From contig NZ_FXUE01000002.1 of the NCBI RefSeq assembly GCF_900182935.1, positions 372,001-436,000 of the forward strand: DNA of 64,000 bases, in the 5' to 3' direction. The notes beneath the pieces were generated by a model, which saw nothing but the letters and a program-made list of their open reading frames with translations, did no database searches and had not been told where the DNA came from. Source of the DNA: Fibrobacter sp. UWB10. Lineage in GTDB: Bacteria > Fibrobacterota > Fibrobacteria > Fibrobacterales > Fibrobacteraceae. The translations under genes and the position numbers were made by a program. Shown here piece after piece: positions 18,386-28,174 of the stretch; position 1 is the stretch's first letter; every line of letters starts with the position of its first letter.

Positions 18386-19643
18386 TCCGAATTTTACAAA
18401 GCTTTTTGCCGGTTCTGGTGCGGTTACGCTGTTCAATGCGCTTCGTGCTTTTGTTATCAACAAGTTGCTTGCCATCTTTCTGCCACCGGCTGCATTTGCC
18501 TGCGTGGGGCAGTTCCTGAACCTAATGTGCATTGGCCAGGCTACGTCTTCTTTGGCATTGCAGAATGGCTGGACGGCCTTGACTTCTCAGAACAAGGATA
18601 ACCGAGAAAAATTGATGGGTGTCTGGCGTGGCGGTGTCCGCTTGACGACGTTTGCAAGTCTGCTTACGTTTGTCGTGGCGCTCCTGTTCTGCTTTATGGC
18701 GCCTCTCGAAACGCTTTTGCCCGGAGTCCCGACTCGCTTGGCGCAGGCGGCAATCTTGTTTGCTTTGCCGGGTGTTTTTGCGACAAACATCATTACGATT
18801 ACGGCCGCCGTCATGAATGGTCTTGGCGAAAATCGCAAGTGGGCGCTTATCAATATCGTGACTTCGGTATGGCAAATGCTGTGGGTGGCGTTCTTCTTGT
18901 ATACGGGTCGCTTGTCGGTGCTTTCGATTATCGCTACCCAGTCCATTGTGGCTGCTATTTTTGCCATCCAGATTTCTAGTCGCGCTGGTTTTAGCGTCAA
19001 GCAAATTTGGAAGTCGGCTCTCGATACCCGTGGTCCGTGGATGTCGTATGCTTTAATGGGCCTTATTCCTATGGTGCTTTCTCCGTTGGTGTTGACGTTT
19101 ATTCGAACAACGGTTGCATCAAATTTTGGAAATGATGCCGCCGGTATTTGGCAGAGCGTCTGGAAGGTTTCTGATTTTCTGTTTATGGCCATGTCTGCGA
19201 TTTTGACGGTAATCTTGCTGCCGCGCGTGTCGCCCAAAATGAACCGCCATGATTTCTTTGCCATGTTGCATCCGCTTTTACTCCGCATTATGGGAATTTC
19301 GCTTGTCATGGTCTTGGCCCTTTATTTTTGCCGTGGAATCTTGGTGCAAGTGCTGTTTTCGCAGGCATATATGGGGGCGGTCGATTATCTGCCATTCCAG
19401 TTGGTGGGCGATTTCTTTAGAGCCGGTGGCTTCGCGCTTGCGCTGGTGCTGATTGCCCGTGCCGAAACCACGAAGTTTCTAGTGATTGAAATATGTGCAG
19501 AATTACTACTTGCCGTGGGAACGTTTGTTGGAATTCGCCTGTTTGATTTTAACGGGCCCATGATGGCGTACGCCTTTGAAAATCTGGTTTACGTGATTGT
19601 GCTCTATGTCGTTGTGCGGAGGCTTAAGTGGAATATTCAGTAA
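18369..19643 (+). CDS. WzxE-like polysaccharide-repeat flippase (MOP superfamily)
   Basis: This 424-residue protein has about 12 predicted membrane helices. GIWQSVWKVSDFLFMAMSAI and FQLVGDFFRAGGF match the WzxE (enterobacterial common antigen flippase) branch rather than generic Wzx. It would move an undecaprenyl-linked oligosaccharide across the inner membrane. The context of FdtA/FdtB-type genes and glycosyltransferases fits a polysaccharide containing a 3-amino-6-deoxy sugar. The start overlaps the transaminase gene; an ATG at 18375 is also possible. Confidence 0.85.
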   Translation: MPMPANPNFTKLFAGSGAVTLFNALRAFVINKLLAIFLPPAAFACVGQFLNLMCIGQATSSLALQNGWTALTSQNKDNREKLMGVWRGGVRLTTFASLLTFVVALLFCFMAPLETLLPGVPTRLAQAAILFALPGVFATNIITITAAVMNGLGENRKWALINIVTSVWQMLWVAFFLYTGRLSVLSIIATQSIVAAIFAIQISSRAGFSVKQIWKSALDTRGPWMSYALMGLIPMVLSPLVLTFIRTTVASNFGNDAAGIWQSVWKVSDFLFMAMSAILTVILLPRVSPKMNRHDFFAMLHPLLLRIMGISLVMVLALYFCRGILVQVLFSQAYMGAVDYLPFQLVGDFFRAGGFALALVLIARAETTKFLVIEICAELLLAVGTFVGIRLFDFNGPMMAYAFENLVYVIVLYVVVRRLKWNIQ

Positions 19644-20593
19644 CGAACATGTTTGCCGAAAAAATGACGGAAAATGTTTACGTGAAGGCCTTTGCACAAG
19701 GTTCAGAAATGGAACAGCGTGAACTTCCGCCACTTGTTTCGGTACTCTTGCCCAGCTACAATCACGAAAAGTATGTTGAAGCCGCCGTGCGCTCGGTCAT
19801 GGAGCAAAAGGGCGTTGCTTTTGAATTGATTGTCGTCGATGACGGAAGTTCCGATAGCTCTCCGCAGATTCTTGAACGCCTGCAAAAGGAATTTGGCTTT
19901 CATTACGTACATCGCCCGAACAAGGGAATCGTTCCGACGATGATTGAACTCCTTTCGTTGGCGAAGGGCAAGTATTTCTGTTCGATTGCTTCTGACGACA
20001 TGATGCCGCCCGATCGTTTGCGGATTCAAAGTCAGTATATGGAAACCCATCGTGGTAAGCCCGTATGCTTTGGGCAGGTGGTGCGCATGGATGCCGAAGG
20101 CAATCTTGATAGCGAACGTGATCCGCGGTATACGACGGCTGTTCCAGAGGTGACTTTTGCAGATATTTTCTTAGGGAAAAAGGAACTTCATGGCTGCACA
20201 GAAATGATCGATTGCGAAACTTTCCGTGCGATGGGTGGTTTCAATGCGGACTTCGTGATTGAAGATTTCCAAATGATGCTCAAATTCCTTTATCACTACG
20301 AGCCACTGCCTGTTCTTGATACGGTGTGCTGCTATTACCGCACGCATTCGACCAATGTTTCTGGTGATAAGAACTGGCTTTATGAAAATACGCTCAAGGT
20401 TTTAGACCAGTATTCTTCGCACAAGCTTTATAAAGAAGCTCGCCGCATTTGGATGTCACACTGGTTTTCTGCCTTGTGCTATGCCAATAAGAAAGAAGCT
20501 TTGCGCAAGTTGCCGGAATTGTGGTCGTTCTCGCTTCCGTTCCTCAAGCGCTTCCCGAAACTCTTTATTCCGAAATTCTTGCTCAAGCGTTAG
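19628..20593 (+). CDS. Glycosyltransferase family 2
   Basis: This 321-residue GT-A enzyme has VSVLLPSYNHEKYVEAAVRS, the ELIVVDDGSSDSS motif and IASDDMM as its DxD-type metal site. I chose the GTG at 19628 because GGAGG lies 5 bases upstream (19618-19622) and it overlaps the flippase end. ATGs at 19649 and 19709 are alternatives, and the first 35 residues are not part of the conserved fold. It probably adds a sugar to the polysaccharide unit handled by the flippase. Its end overlaps the convergent gene by 4 bases. Confidence 0.85.
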   Translation: MEYSVTNMFAEKMTENVYVKAFAQGSEMEQRELPPLVSVLLPSYNHEKYVEAAVRSVMEQKGVAFELIVVDDGSSDSSPQILERLQKEFGFHYVHRPNKGIVPTMIELLSLAKGKYFCSIASDDMMPPDRLRIQSQYMETHRGKPVCFGQVVRMDAEGNLDSERDPRYTTAVPEVTFADIFLGKKELHGCTEMIDCETFRAMGGFNADFVIEDFQMMLKFLYHYEPLPVLDTVCCYYRTHSTNVSGDKNWLYENTLKVLDQYSSHKLYKEARRIWMSHWFSALCYANKKEALRKLPELWSFSLPFLKRFPKLFIPKFLLKR

Positions 20594-21354
20594 TTCTTGG
20601 GTTGCTTGAATAGCGCCTTCAATTTCTGCAAGGTTCCAAGTATTCCAAGCGCCTGCAGGTTTGTCCATAGGGCAAGCGGAATTGATAACGCTTTAGCGAT
20701 GGGTCGCGGGAACTTGGCGAACAGCATTTGCCTGCGGGCGATTCCCTTTCGCACCGATTCGGGGCGCCAGCTGCTGCTGAAATGGTGAATACTGAAGGAA
20801 TCTTTTGTCGCGCGGATTTTTCCGTCGATAAAGCTCTTGGGCGAAAATGCGCTTTCCGGCAAGATTTTCAGGTCTTTGAAATCCTTGAACGATTCTCGCA
20901 GAATATTCGGCAGGACCATCTGGTCGACTACATTTTCGGAGTAATTGAATTCCTGATTTTTGTAAAAGTCCAGCGCAACCTTCATCGGGCTGAATCCGGC
21001 TTCGCAGCCCATGGTGGCGGCTTCGATTCGGTCAGAGCCATTCTCGTAGCCTAAAATGTAGGGCTGATCCAGCATCGGCTCGAATGAACGCAGAACTTCG
21101 ACATCGGTGTCGAGGTAAAGTCCGCCTTCTGTATACAGCGCGTAGAGTCTTACGGCGTCGGCCGCAAAGGCCCAATTTTTCTGGACGAGCGCTTTGTTTA
21201 CCCAAGGAATGTCGAGGGCTTTTGCTTTATCGTAGTCCCACTTGACCCATTCAAAGTTGGGCAAAAACTTGTGCCAGCTGTCAATGCAACGCTGGATGCT
21301 TTCAGGGAATGGCTCGCCAGAAAACCAACAGTAGTGAAGCTTTTTAGGAATCAT
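20590..21354 (-). CDS. Glycosyltransferase, GT32/capsular polysaccharide type
   Basis: This 254-residue enzyme starts MIPKKLHYCWFSGEPFP, the typical opening of GT32-like mannosyl/galactosyltransferases. It has AFAADAVRLYALYTEGGLYLD and the DxD motif in LDTDVEV. It is cytoplasmic and uses a nucleotide sugar. Its start overlaps the stop of the upstream GT2 gene (ATGA), so the two are coupled. Confidence 0.85.
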   Translation of the reverse strand: MIPKKLHYCWFSGEPFPESIQRCIDSWHKFLPNFEWVKWDYDKAKALDIPWVNKALVQKNWAFAADAVRLYALYTEGGLYLDTDVEVLRSFEPMLDQPYILGYENGSDRIEAATMGCEAGFSPMKVALDFYKNQEFNYSENVVDQMVLPNILRESFKDFKDLKILPESAFSPKSFIDGKIRATKDSFSIHHFSSSWRPESVRKGIARRQMLFAKFPRPIAKALSIPLALWTNLQALGILGTLQKLKALFKQPKN

Positions 21355-22307
21355 CCGAACCTCCGGAGTGCAAATCCGAAGATCGCTTTACCGCCAAAAG
21401 AAATCAGCGCAGCCACCTTATTGCGAGTGCGGCTGTTAGCGTTAAAAAGCGTTTCCAGACGGAAATCCTTGATGTGTTTCCAAGCCCGAGTCCGGAAATC
21501 TGTGAATTCGTCGGTGTCGGGCGTGCGCATTAGAATGCTGCAGCTGGCGCTAAAAAGATTGCTGTGGGCGGCGCGATTCAGTTCTGCACCTTTGCCTTCG
21601 ACAAGCGTGCAGATTCTTTCGGCTATGTCCAGCAGTTCCGCTTTCTTGCTGTTGTATGCGGTCGCCAAAATGCTTGAGCCATGCCTGCGGTTCAAATAAA
21701 GCGGCTCGGGAACGAATGTGACTTTTTCTGCTTCCAAAAGCACTTGTGGAATGCAGTCCATGTCTTCGAAATAGATTCCCGGTGTGAATCGGCGACTTTG
21801 CCAAATTTGGGCGCCGTAGAGCTTGCTCCAGGCAGAATAATCAGGCCCGTTTTTTTGGTAGAGGGCTCGTTCTAAAGCTTTTTCAGGGGCGAGCGCAATC
21901 GCTTGAACTGTTGCGTCTCTGGTTTCAATTTCAGATTTTTTCCAGAAAAGGAGCTTGTCGCTGCAGGCAATGTTTGCTTTGTTCTGCGTGGCGGCATCCC
22001 AAAGCTTTTGTAGAAAACTGGGGGCCAGCATGTCGTCGCTATCCACGAAGGTTATCCAGTTCCCGCGGGCGGCTTTAATTCCTGTGTTGCGTGCTTCGGA
22101 AAGGCCCTTGTTTTCTTGATGGATAATGACGATTCGGTTGTCTTTGGCCGCAAATTGTTTTACGATGGCGGCACTGTTGTCTGTGGAACCGTCATCGACT
22201 GCGATGATTTCGAAATCAGTGAAAGTCTGCGCTAGCACACTGTTCAAGCAATCCTCAAGGAACTGCTCCGTGTTATAGACCGGTATGATGACGCTGACTT
22301 CTGGCAT
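21351..22307 (-). CDS. Glycosyltransferase family 2
   Basis: This 318-residue GT-A enzyme opens with VSVIIPVYNTEQFLEDCLNS and has IIAVDDGSTDNS, GLSEARNTGIKAARGNWITF and the metal site VDSDD. It resembles capsule and O-antigen glycosyltransferases. It lies 12 bases after the hypothetical gene and overlaps the GT32-like gene, making a three-gene minus-strand unit. Confidence 0.9.
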   Translation of the reverse strand: MPEVSVIIPVYNTEQFLEDCLNSVLAQTFTDFEIIAVDDGSTDNSAAIVKQFAAKDNRIVIIHQENKGLSEARNTGIKAARGNWITFVDSDDMLAPSFLQKLWDAATQNKANIACSDKLLFWKKSEIETRDATVQAIALAPEKALERALYQKNGPDYSAWSKLYGAQIWQSRRFTPGIYFEDMDCIPQVLLEAEKVTFVPEPLYLNRRHGSSILATAYNSKKAELLDIAERICTLVEGKGAELNRAAHSNLFSASCSILMRTPDTDEFTDFRTRAWKHIKDFRLETLFNANSRTRNKVAALISFGGKAIFGFALRRFG

Positions 22308-22319
22308 GAAAATGCCTTT

Positions 22320-22826
22320 CTACGTATTTAAATTCTGGACGACTTCGCCCCAACCCATTTGCACGATGGCGCCGGCGCGAACCAGATTGCCTTGCGCATC
22401 TTCGTATTCTTTTAGAATCTGACTCCATTCCGACACATCGCGGCGGAACTTGACATCTTTGTGAATGCGCTTTAGGAGCATGTCTTGCTTCCATTGGGCG
22501 GCGGCAGAGAGCTTCTGGCAAGAAACATCGAGAGCGTCCAGGTAGGCGGGGATAGCATCAAGGAATGTCTTTTCGAAAGGCTTTGCCTTGGACTTTGCCT
22601 GTAGGACCAAGTTCTTTTGGTTGATGGCGTTCTTGCGGATTTCGCTCATGAGTCGAACGATACGTTCGAAATCCACTTGCGGCCAGAATAGGCTGAACGG
22701 CCACATCTTTTTCCAGTGGAATTTGAACATGGATTCGTGGGCCGTATTTTTGGCCCTGATAAGTTCCTTCAGGTTTTCAAAAATGACCTGAGACGGGAGC
22801 ATTTCTTTGTTTTCTTGTTCGCTCAT
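22320..22826 (-). CDS. Hypothetical helical protein
   Basis: This 168-residue protein has no signal peptide and no membrane helix. It is strongly helical and Lys/Glu-rich, with FKFHWKKMWPFSLFWPQVDF as a striking aromatic patch near residues 36-55. I chose the ATG at 22826; the open frame extends three codons upstream only to a TTG. It heads the unit with two glycosyltransferases, so it may act in the same polysaccharide step. I do not recognise the family. Confidence 0.6.
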   Translation of the reverse strand: MSEQENKEMLPSQVIFENLKELIRAKNTAHESMFKFHWKKMWPFSLFWPQVDFERIVRLMSEIRKNAINQKNLVLQAKSKAKPFEKTFLDAIPAYLDALDVSCQKLSAAAQWKQDMLLKRIHKDVKFRRDVSEWSQILKEYEDAQGNLVRAGAIVQMGWGEVVQNLNT

Positions 22827-22950
22827 GGCCTGCAATATACTAAAAAAGGGGGTGTTTTCTGTAAAAAAGCCTTAAATTTCGGAAAGTTTGCTTGTTTTTT
22901 TTTATTTTGGAAGTAAATTCTATATGCAAAAAACTTGCAAAAGGATACTT

Positions 22951-23508
22951 ATGGACAAAAAGAAATTCAAAATTTTGATGATTGTCGATATTGTGCTCAT
23001 TATCGGCTTGTTTGCCTTGATGATGGTTCTGAAGGGTCAGTACAACGACCAGGCCCAGAAGACGGTTAAAGAACAGGTGGATGCCTACCTTGAACTTTCC
23101 AACGGTGCCGTTCAGGATCAGTGGAAGTCTGTCGACCAGTACGGTATGGCATGGCGCTTGGTTTATGCCTCTTTGACCTCTGCTAAGACCGAAGCTGCTT
23201 TTGATGCCGCGGTCAAGGCTATCGAAGGCGACAAGGATGCCCGTTTCAAGCAGCTTTCTTACATGTATGAAGCCGCTGGCATTCCGGCCCAGGCCCAGAA
23301 TTCCATTTACGAAAAGGCTGGCCTTGCCGACAAGTTCCTCTTGAAGAACGAAGGTGGCGTTAAGGAAGTCGCTTGCGGTAAGAACTGCGTGATTTCTTTC
23401 ACCTTTGCCAAGGGTAAGCTCAAGTCTAGCGACTACAAGGCTCTTGTCAACTACAACATGGCTGATAACTTTAAGCTCGAAGCCCCGGCGGCTTACCACT
23501 TTGAATAA
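22951..23508 (+). CDS. Membrane-anchored protein of unknown function
   Basis: This 185-residue protein starts at an ATG with AAGGA 8 bases upstream. One N-terminal helix (KILMIVDIVLIIGLFALMMVL) anchors an extracytoplasmic helical domain that has two Cys close together (VACGKNCVI). Codon use is strongly biased, as in highly expressed genes. It pairs with the next gene, 12 bases downstream, of similar layout. I do not recognise the family. The N-terminal helix could also be an uncleaved signal anchor. Confidence 0.7.
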   Translation: MDKKKFKILMIVDIVLIIGLFALMMVLKGQYNDQAQKTVKEQVDAYLELSNGAVQDQWKSVDQYGMAWRLVYASLTSAKTEAAFDAAVKAIEGDKDARFKQLSYMYEAAGIPAQAQNSIYEKAGLADKFLLKNEGGVKEVACGKNCVISFTFAKGKLKSSDYKALVNYNMADNFKLEAPAAYHFE

Positions 23509-23520
23509 GGAGTTGTACCA

Positions 23521-24096
23521 ATGAACGTAAAGAATATTTCGATTGCACTCACCGTTCTGGTTATCGCTCTCCTTGCTACACTTTTGATGCAGAAGGGTAG
23601 TTACGTGTCTCAGGCTACGGAACACTACACCAAGACCACGACGAACTCTTACAAGGGCGCCTCCAAGATCATTGAATACGTGAATAACTCTATTGACGTG
23701 AACAAGGGTGTTTGGACGCTTGCTTGCGAAGCTGTGCAGACTGTAAAGACTTCGCAGGATCAGGCTCGCCTGGAATCCAAGTATTTCCCGGCAACCAAGG
23801 GCTCCATGAGCATTGCGAATATGACTCGCCGCTTCGAAGCAACGGGTGCCTACTACATCATTTCGAAGTTCTCGAAGGTTGAAGTCGACAAGAAGACCGA
23901 AGTCAAGTCTCTTGCTGGTCTCGTCTCTGTGAACGTGAACGCTCTCGTCGGTAATCCGGGCGAAGAAATCGCCGAAGAGGAAGAAGGCGAAGAAGGCGCT
24001 GAAGAAGCTGTCGAAGAAGCTCCGGCTCCGAAGAAGGCTGCAAAGCCCGCCAAGGCTGCTAAGGGCAAGAAAGGCAAGAAGGGTAAAAAGCGCTAA
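23521..24096 (+). CDS. Membrane-anchored protein with acidic and Lys/Gly-rich tail
   Basis: This 191-residue protein has AGGAG upstream of the ATG. An N-terminal helix (IALTVLVIALLATLLM) is followed by a helical domain (about 25-145). An acidic stretch rich in Glu comes next (about 147-170), then an Ala/Pro/Lys region ending in KGKKGKKGKKR. The opposite charges in the tail suggest electrostatic binding, for instance to the cell wall or an anionic polymer; that is inference. It shares codon bias and layout with the preceding gene and ends at a strong terminator. Unknown family. Confidence 0.7.
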   Translation: MNVKNISIALTVLVIALLATLLMQKGSYVSQATEHYTKTTTNSYKGASKIIEYVNNSIDVNKGVWTLACEAVQTVKTSQDQARLESKYFPATKGSMSIANMTRRFEATGAYYIISKFSKVEVDKKTEVKSLAGLVSVNVNALVGNPGEEIAEEEEGEEGAEEAVEEAPAPKKAAKPAKAAKGKKGKKGKKR

Positions 24097-24130
24097 TCGC
24101 TTGACTCTCAACGAGTTAGAAAATTGTAAG

Positions 24131-24158
24131 AAACGACCCGCCCGGCGGGCCGTTTTTT
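24131..24158 (+). terminator. Rho-independent terminator
   Basis: ACGACCCGC and GCGGGCCGT form a stem with one mismatch around CCG, followed by six T. It closes the two-gene unit at 22951-24096. Confidence 0.85.
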
Positions 24159-24173
24159 GTTGCGATTATTTCT

Positions 24174-24202
24174 GTCTACTTCCTACTTCCTACTGTCTAC
24201 TA
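24174..24202. repeat. Pyrimidine-rich CTAC repeat upstream of purL
   Basis: Units CTGTCTACTTCCTACTTCCT and ACTGTCTACT lie between the terminator and the purL start. They share the motif with 17207-17246 and 48842-48868. Confidence 0.6.
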
Positions 24203-24243
24203 ATTTCTAAATTTTGCGCGTAAAAAACAAATAGAGGTTAATA

Positions 24244-27200
24244 ATGCTCATTCTTCGTGGTACGCCGGCTCTGTCGGATTTCCGTCTCCAGAAACTTTCT
24301 TCCGATTTCAAGAGCGCAGGCCTTTCTGTCGCATCCGTTTACGCTGAATTCCTGCACGTGGTGGATTTGTCCGCCGACCTGACCGATGCAGAAACCGAAA
24401 CTTTGAAGAAGGTGCTGCATTACGGTCCGGCCCGCGAACCCAAGGCTCTCGAAGGCGAACTCTTTGTGGTGTGCCCGCGTCCGGGTACCATCAGCCCGTG
24501 GAGTTCCAAGGCTACCGATATCGCTCACATCTGCGGCCTCCCGGCTATCAAGCGCATTGAACGCGCTATTGCTTATTACGTGAAGTTTGAAGGTGCTGCT
24601 CCGGCCGGTGCCCGCGAAAAGATTTCGGCCAAGATTCACGACCGCATGACGCAGGCCGTTTTCGCCGACACCGCCTCCTTGGAAGTCCTCTTCAGCAAGG
24701 AAGAACCGCGTCCGCTGAACGTGATTCCGGTGCTCACCGAAGGCCGCGACGCCCTCGTGAAGGCTGACAAGGAAATGGGCCTCGCTCTTTCCTCCGACGA
24801 AATCGATTACTTGGTCAAGAACTTCACCGAACTCAAGCGCAATCCGACCGACGTGGAACTTTACATGTTCGCGCAGGCCAACTCGGAACATTGCCGCCAC
24901 AAGGTGTTCGGTGCCGAATGGACGATTGATGGTGTCAAGCAGGACAAGTCCCTGTTCCAGATGATTAAGAACACCTACCAGCTCCACAACTCTAACATCT
25001 TTAGCGCCTACAAGGACAACGCCGCCGTGATGAAGGGCGCTGTTGCTGGCCGCTACTACGCCGACCCGCGCAACAACAAGTACGACTTCCACCACGAAGA
25101 AGTCGACATCCTCATGAAGGTCGAAACCCACAACCACCCGACGGCTATTTCTCCGTTCCCGGGTGCCGCTACCGGTAGTGGTGGCGAAATCCGTGACGAA
25201 GGTGCCACGGGTAAGGGTTCCAAGCCGAAGGCTGGCCTCACGGGCTTTAGCGTTTCGAACTTGAAACTGCCGGGTGCAGTCCAACCTTGGGAAAAGGACT
25301 TTGGTAGCCCGTCCCGTATTGCTTCTGCTCTCGACATTATGATTGAAGGCCCGCTCGGTGGCGCTGCATTCAACAACGAATACGGCCGTCCGAACATCCT
25401 CGGTTACTTCCGTACTTTCGAACAGGAAGTCGATGCCCAGAACGGCAAGGAAGTCCGTGGTTACCATAAGCCGATTATGTTGGCCGGTGGTCTCGGTAAC
25501 ATCAAGCATGAACATATCGAAAAGGGCCACATTGATCCGGGTGACCACCTGATCGTGCTCGGCGGTCCGGCCATGCTCATCGGTCTTGGTGGTGGTGCTG
25601 CTAGCTCTGTGGCTAACGGTGCCGGTAATGAATCTCTCGACTTTGCCTCTGTGCAGCGTGAAAACCCCGAAATGGAACGCCGCTGCCAGGAAGTCATCGA
25701 CCGTTGCTGGGCGATGAACGAAGAAAACCCGATTACCTTCATTCACGACGTGGGTGCAGGTGGACTTTCCAACGCCTTCCCGGAACTGGTGAACGATGGC
25801 GGTCTCGGTGGTAAGTTTGAACTGCGTAATGTGCCGAACGACGAACCGGGTATGAGCCCGTTCGAAATCTGGAGTAACGAATCTCAGGAACGTTATGTGA
25901 TCGCTATTGCAGGCGATAAGTTGGATGTGTTCGACGCTATTTGTAAGCGTGAACGCTGCCCGTACGCTGTGGTGGGCGAGGCTATTCCTGAAAAGCACTT
26001 GACTCTGACCGACAAGCACTTCGGTACGACTCCGATCGACATGCCGCTTGGCGTGCTCCTCGGCAAGCCGCCTCGCATGATCCGTAACGAAAAGAGCCAG
26101 AAGCGCCCGCTTTCTTCCACGGTGGTTCCGGCAGATGCCTCCATCAAGGATGTGGCTCACCGCGTGCTTGCAAACCCGACCGTCGCTGACAAGACGTTCT
26201 TGATTTCTATCGGTGACCGTTCCGTGACGGGTATGATTTGCCGCGACCAGATGGTTGGCCCGTGGCAGGTGCCGGTTGCTGATTGCGCCGTGACCAGCGC
26301 AACGCTCGATACTTACGAAGGTGAAGTCATGAGCATGGGCGAACGCGCCCCGATCGCCTTGATTTCTCCGGCCGCTGCCGCTCGCATGACGGTGGCTGAA
26401 TCCCTCACCAACATGGCTGCCGCTTGCGTGCCTGATATGGGCCGCGTGAACTTGTCCGCAAACTGGATGGCAACGCCGAACTACGAAGGCGATGGCGCCG
26501 ACCTTTACGAAGCCGTGAAGTCTATCGGTATGGAACTCTGCCCGGATCTCGGCATTACGATTCCGGTGGGTAAGGACTCCATGAGCATGAGCACCGTGTG
26601 GCAGGACGACAAGGGTAGCCACCGCGTGACCGCTCCGATTTCGCTCGTCATCAGTGCCTTTGCTCCGTGCGCCGACGTGCGCAAGACGCTTACCCCGCAG
26701 CTGTTGCAGGATAAGGATTCGACGCTCGTGCTCGTTGACTTGGCCCGCGGTCAGAATCGCATGGGCGCCTCCATTGCTGCTCAGGTTTACAACAACCTCG
26801 GCGACAAGGCTCCGGATGTCGATTCCGCTCAGGAACTCCGCGCCTTCTTCGAAACCATCCAGAAACTCAATGCCGCAGGCAAGATTATGGCCTACCACGA
26901 CAAGAGCGATGGCGGTCTCTACACGACGGTTGCCGAAATGGCATTCGCTGGCCACGTGGGTGTCACGCTCAATGCCGGTGCCCTCAAGGGTAACCTGATC
27001 GATGCCCTGTTCAACGAAGAACTCGGTGCCGTACTCCAGGTCAAGAAGGCTGATTTGAAGGCCGTGTTCGAAGCATTCGCTGCTGTCGGCCTCGGCGATA
27101 CCGTTTCTGAAATCGGTACGCTCAACGATACTTACAACTTAATCATCGGCGACTACGCCGAAGGTCTTTCCGACCTGCGCGCCATCTGGAGTGACACGAC

Positions 27201-28119
27201 CCGCCGCATCGCGGCTCTCCGCGATAACCCGGATTGTGCCGAAAGCGAATACAAGCTCAAGTTGGAACAGGACGATCCGGGTATCACGCCGAAGGTCACC
27301 TTCGACGTGGTGGCGTCTGCCAAGATTGTGAAGGACTTCGCCAGCCGTCCGAAGATGGCTATCCTCCGCGAACAGGGCGTCAACGGCGAACTCGAAATGG
27401 CTGCAGCCTTCCAGAAGGCTGGTTTCGAATCTATCGACGTTCACATGACCGATATTCTCGAAGGCCGCGTAAGCCTCAAGGACTTCAACGGTCTCGTGGC
27501 TTGCGGTGGCTTTAGCTACGGTGACGTTCTCGGTGCCGGTGAAGGCTGGGCCAAGAGCATTCTCTTCAACCCGAAGGCTCGTGCTGAATTCGAAGCATAC
27601 TTCAACCGCAAAGACACCTTCACGCTCGGCGTTTGCAATGGCTGCCAGATGGTTTCTAACCTCAAGGATTTGATTCCGGGCGCCAAGCACTGGCCGCGTT
27701 TTGTGCAGAACCTCTCCGAACGCTTCGAAGCCCGTTACTGCTCTTTGAAGGTCGAAGATACTCCGGCAGTGCTCCTCAAGGGCATGGCAGGCTCCGTGCT
27801 CCCGATTGCGGTCGCACACGGCGAAGGCCGCGCAGAATTCGCTAGCCGCGAAGCTGCTGAAGCCTGCCTTAAGACCGGTCTCGTGGCGCTCCGCTACGTG
27901 GATGGCAAGCACGAATACACCGAACGCTACCCGCTGAACCCCAACGGTTCTCCGTTCGGTATCAACGGCCTCTGCTCCGAAGACGGTCGCGCTCTCGTCA
28001 TGATGCCGCACCCGGAACGTGTGTTCCGTACCTGCCAGTACTCCTGGCACCCGGCAGAATGGGGCGAAGATGGTCCGTGGATGCAGTTGTTCCGCAACGG
28101 TCGTATCTTTGTCGGCTAA
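24244..28119 (+). CDS. purL: Phosphoribosylformylglycinamidine synthase, large fused type
   Basis: This 1291-residue enzyme is the long form combining the synthase and glutaminase parts, acting in step four of purine synthesis. It shows [35 protein letters not shown], and [16 protein letters not shown] in the synthase region. The C-terminal glutaminase has the nucleophile Cys1131 (GVCNGCQM) and the His/Glu of [10 protein letters not shown]. No separate purQ is needed. GAGG precedes the ATG. Codon bias is very strong, and this also produces a 905-codon antisense open frame that is not a gene. It appears monocistronic. Confidence 0.97.
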   Translation: MLILRGTPALSDFRLQKLSSDFKSAGLSVASVYAEFLHVVDLSADLTDAETETLKKVLHYGPAREPKALEGELFVVCPRPGTISPWSSKATDIAHICGLPAIKRIERAIAYYVKFEGAAPAGAREKISAKIHDRMTQAVFADTASLEVLFSKEEPRPLNVIPVLTEGRDALVKADKEMGLALSSDEIDYLVKNFTELKRNPTDVELYMFAQANSEHCRHKVFGAEWTIDGVKQDKSLFQMIKNTYQLHNSNIFSAYKDNAAVMKGAVAGRYYADPRNNKYDFHHEEVDILMKVETHNHPTAISPFPGAATGSGGEIRDEGATGKGSKPKAGLTGFSVSNLKLPGAVQPWEKDFGSPSRIASALDIMIEGPLGGAAFNNEYGRPNILGYFRTFEQEVDAQNGKEVRGYHKPIMLAGGLGNIKHEHIEKGHIDPGDHLIVLGGPAMLIGLGGGAASSVANGAGNESLDFASVQRENPEMERRCQEVIDRCWAMNEENPITFIHDVGAGGLSNAFPELVNDGGLGGKFELRNVPNDEPGMSPFEIWSNESQERYVIAIAGDKLDVFDAICKRERCPYAVVGEAIPEKHLTLTDKHFGTTPIDMPLGVLLGKPPRMIRNEKSQKRPLSSTVVPADASIKDVAHRVLANPTVADKTFLISIGDRSVTGMICRDQMVGPWQVPVADCAVTSATLDTYEGEVMSMGERAPIALISPAAAARMTVAESLTNMAAACVPDMGRVNLSANWMATPNYEGDGADLYEAVKSIGMELCPDLGITIPVGKDSMSMSTVWQDDKGSHRVTAPISLVISAFAPCADVRKTLTPQLLQDKDSTLVLVDLARGQNRMGASIAAQVYNNLGDKAPDVDSAQELRAFFETIQKLNAAGKIMAYHDKSDGGLYTTVAEMAFAGHVGVTLNAGALKGNLIDALFNEELGAVLQVKKADLKAVFEAFAAVGLGDTVSEIGTLNDTYNLIIGDYAEGLSDLRAIWSDTTRRIAALRDNPDCAESEYKLKLEQDDPGITPKVTFDVVASAKIVKDFASRPKMAILREQGVNGELEMAAAFQKAGFESIDVHMTDILEGRVSLKDFNGLVACGGFSYGDVLGAGEGWAKSILFNPKARAEFEAYFNRKDTFTLGVCNGCQMVSNLKDLIPGAKHWPRFVQNLSERFEARYCSLKVEDTPAVLLKGMAGSVLPIAVAHGEGRAEFASREAAEACLKTGLVALRYVDGKHEYTERYPLNPNGSPFGINGLCSEDGRALVMMPHPERVFRTCQYSWHPAEWGEDGPWMQLFRNGRIFVG

Positions 28120-28174
28120 TTTTTTGTAGCTTAGTGTCGAAAATTGCTGTCTTGAAATCTTAACCAGAGGAATT

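Noticed and set aside
24238..26955. 905-codon open frame antisense to purL
   Set aside because: It lies wholly opposite a conserved, codon-biased gene. Strong third-position bias in purL removes stops on the other strand. The translation is His/Arg/Val-rich with no domain and no Shine-Dalgarno.
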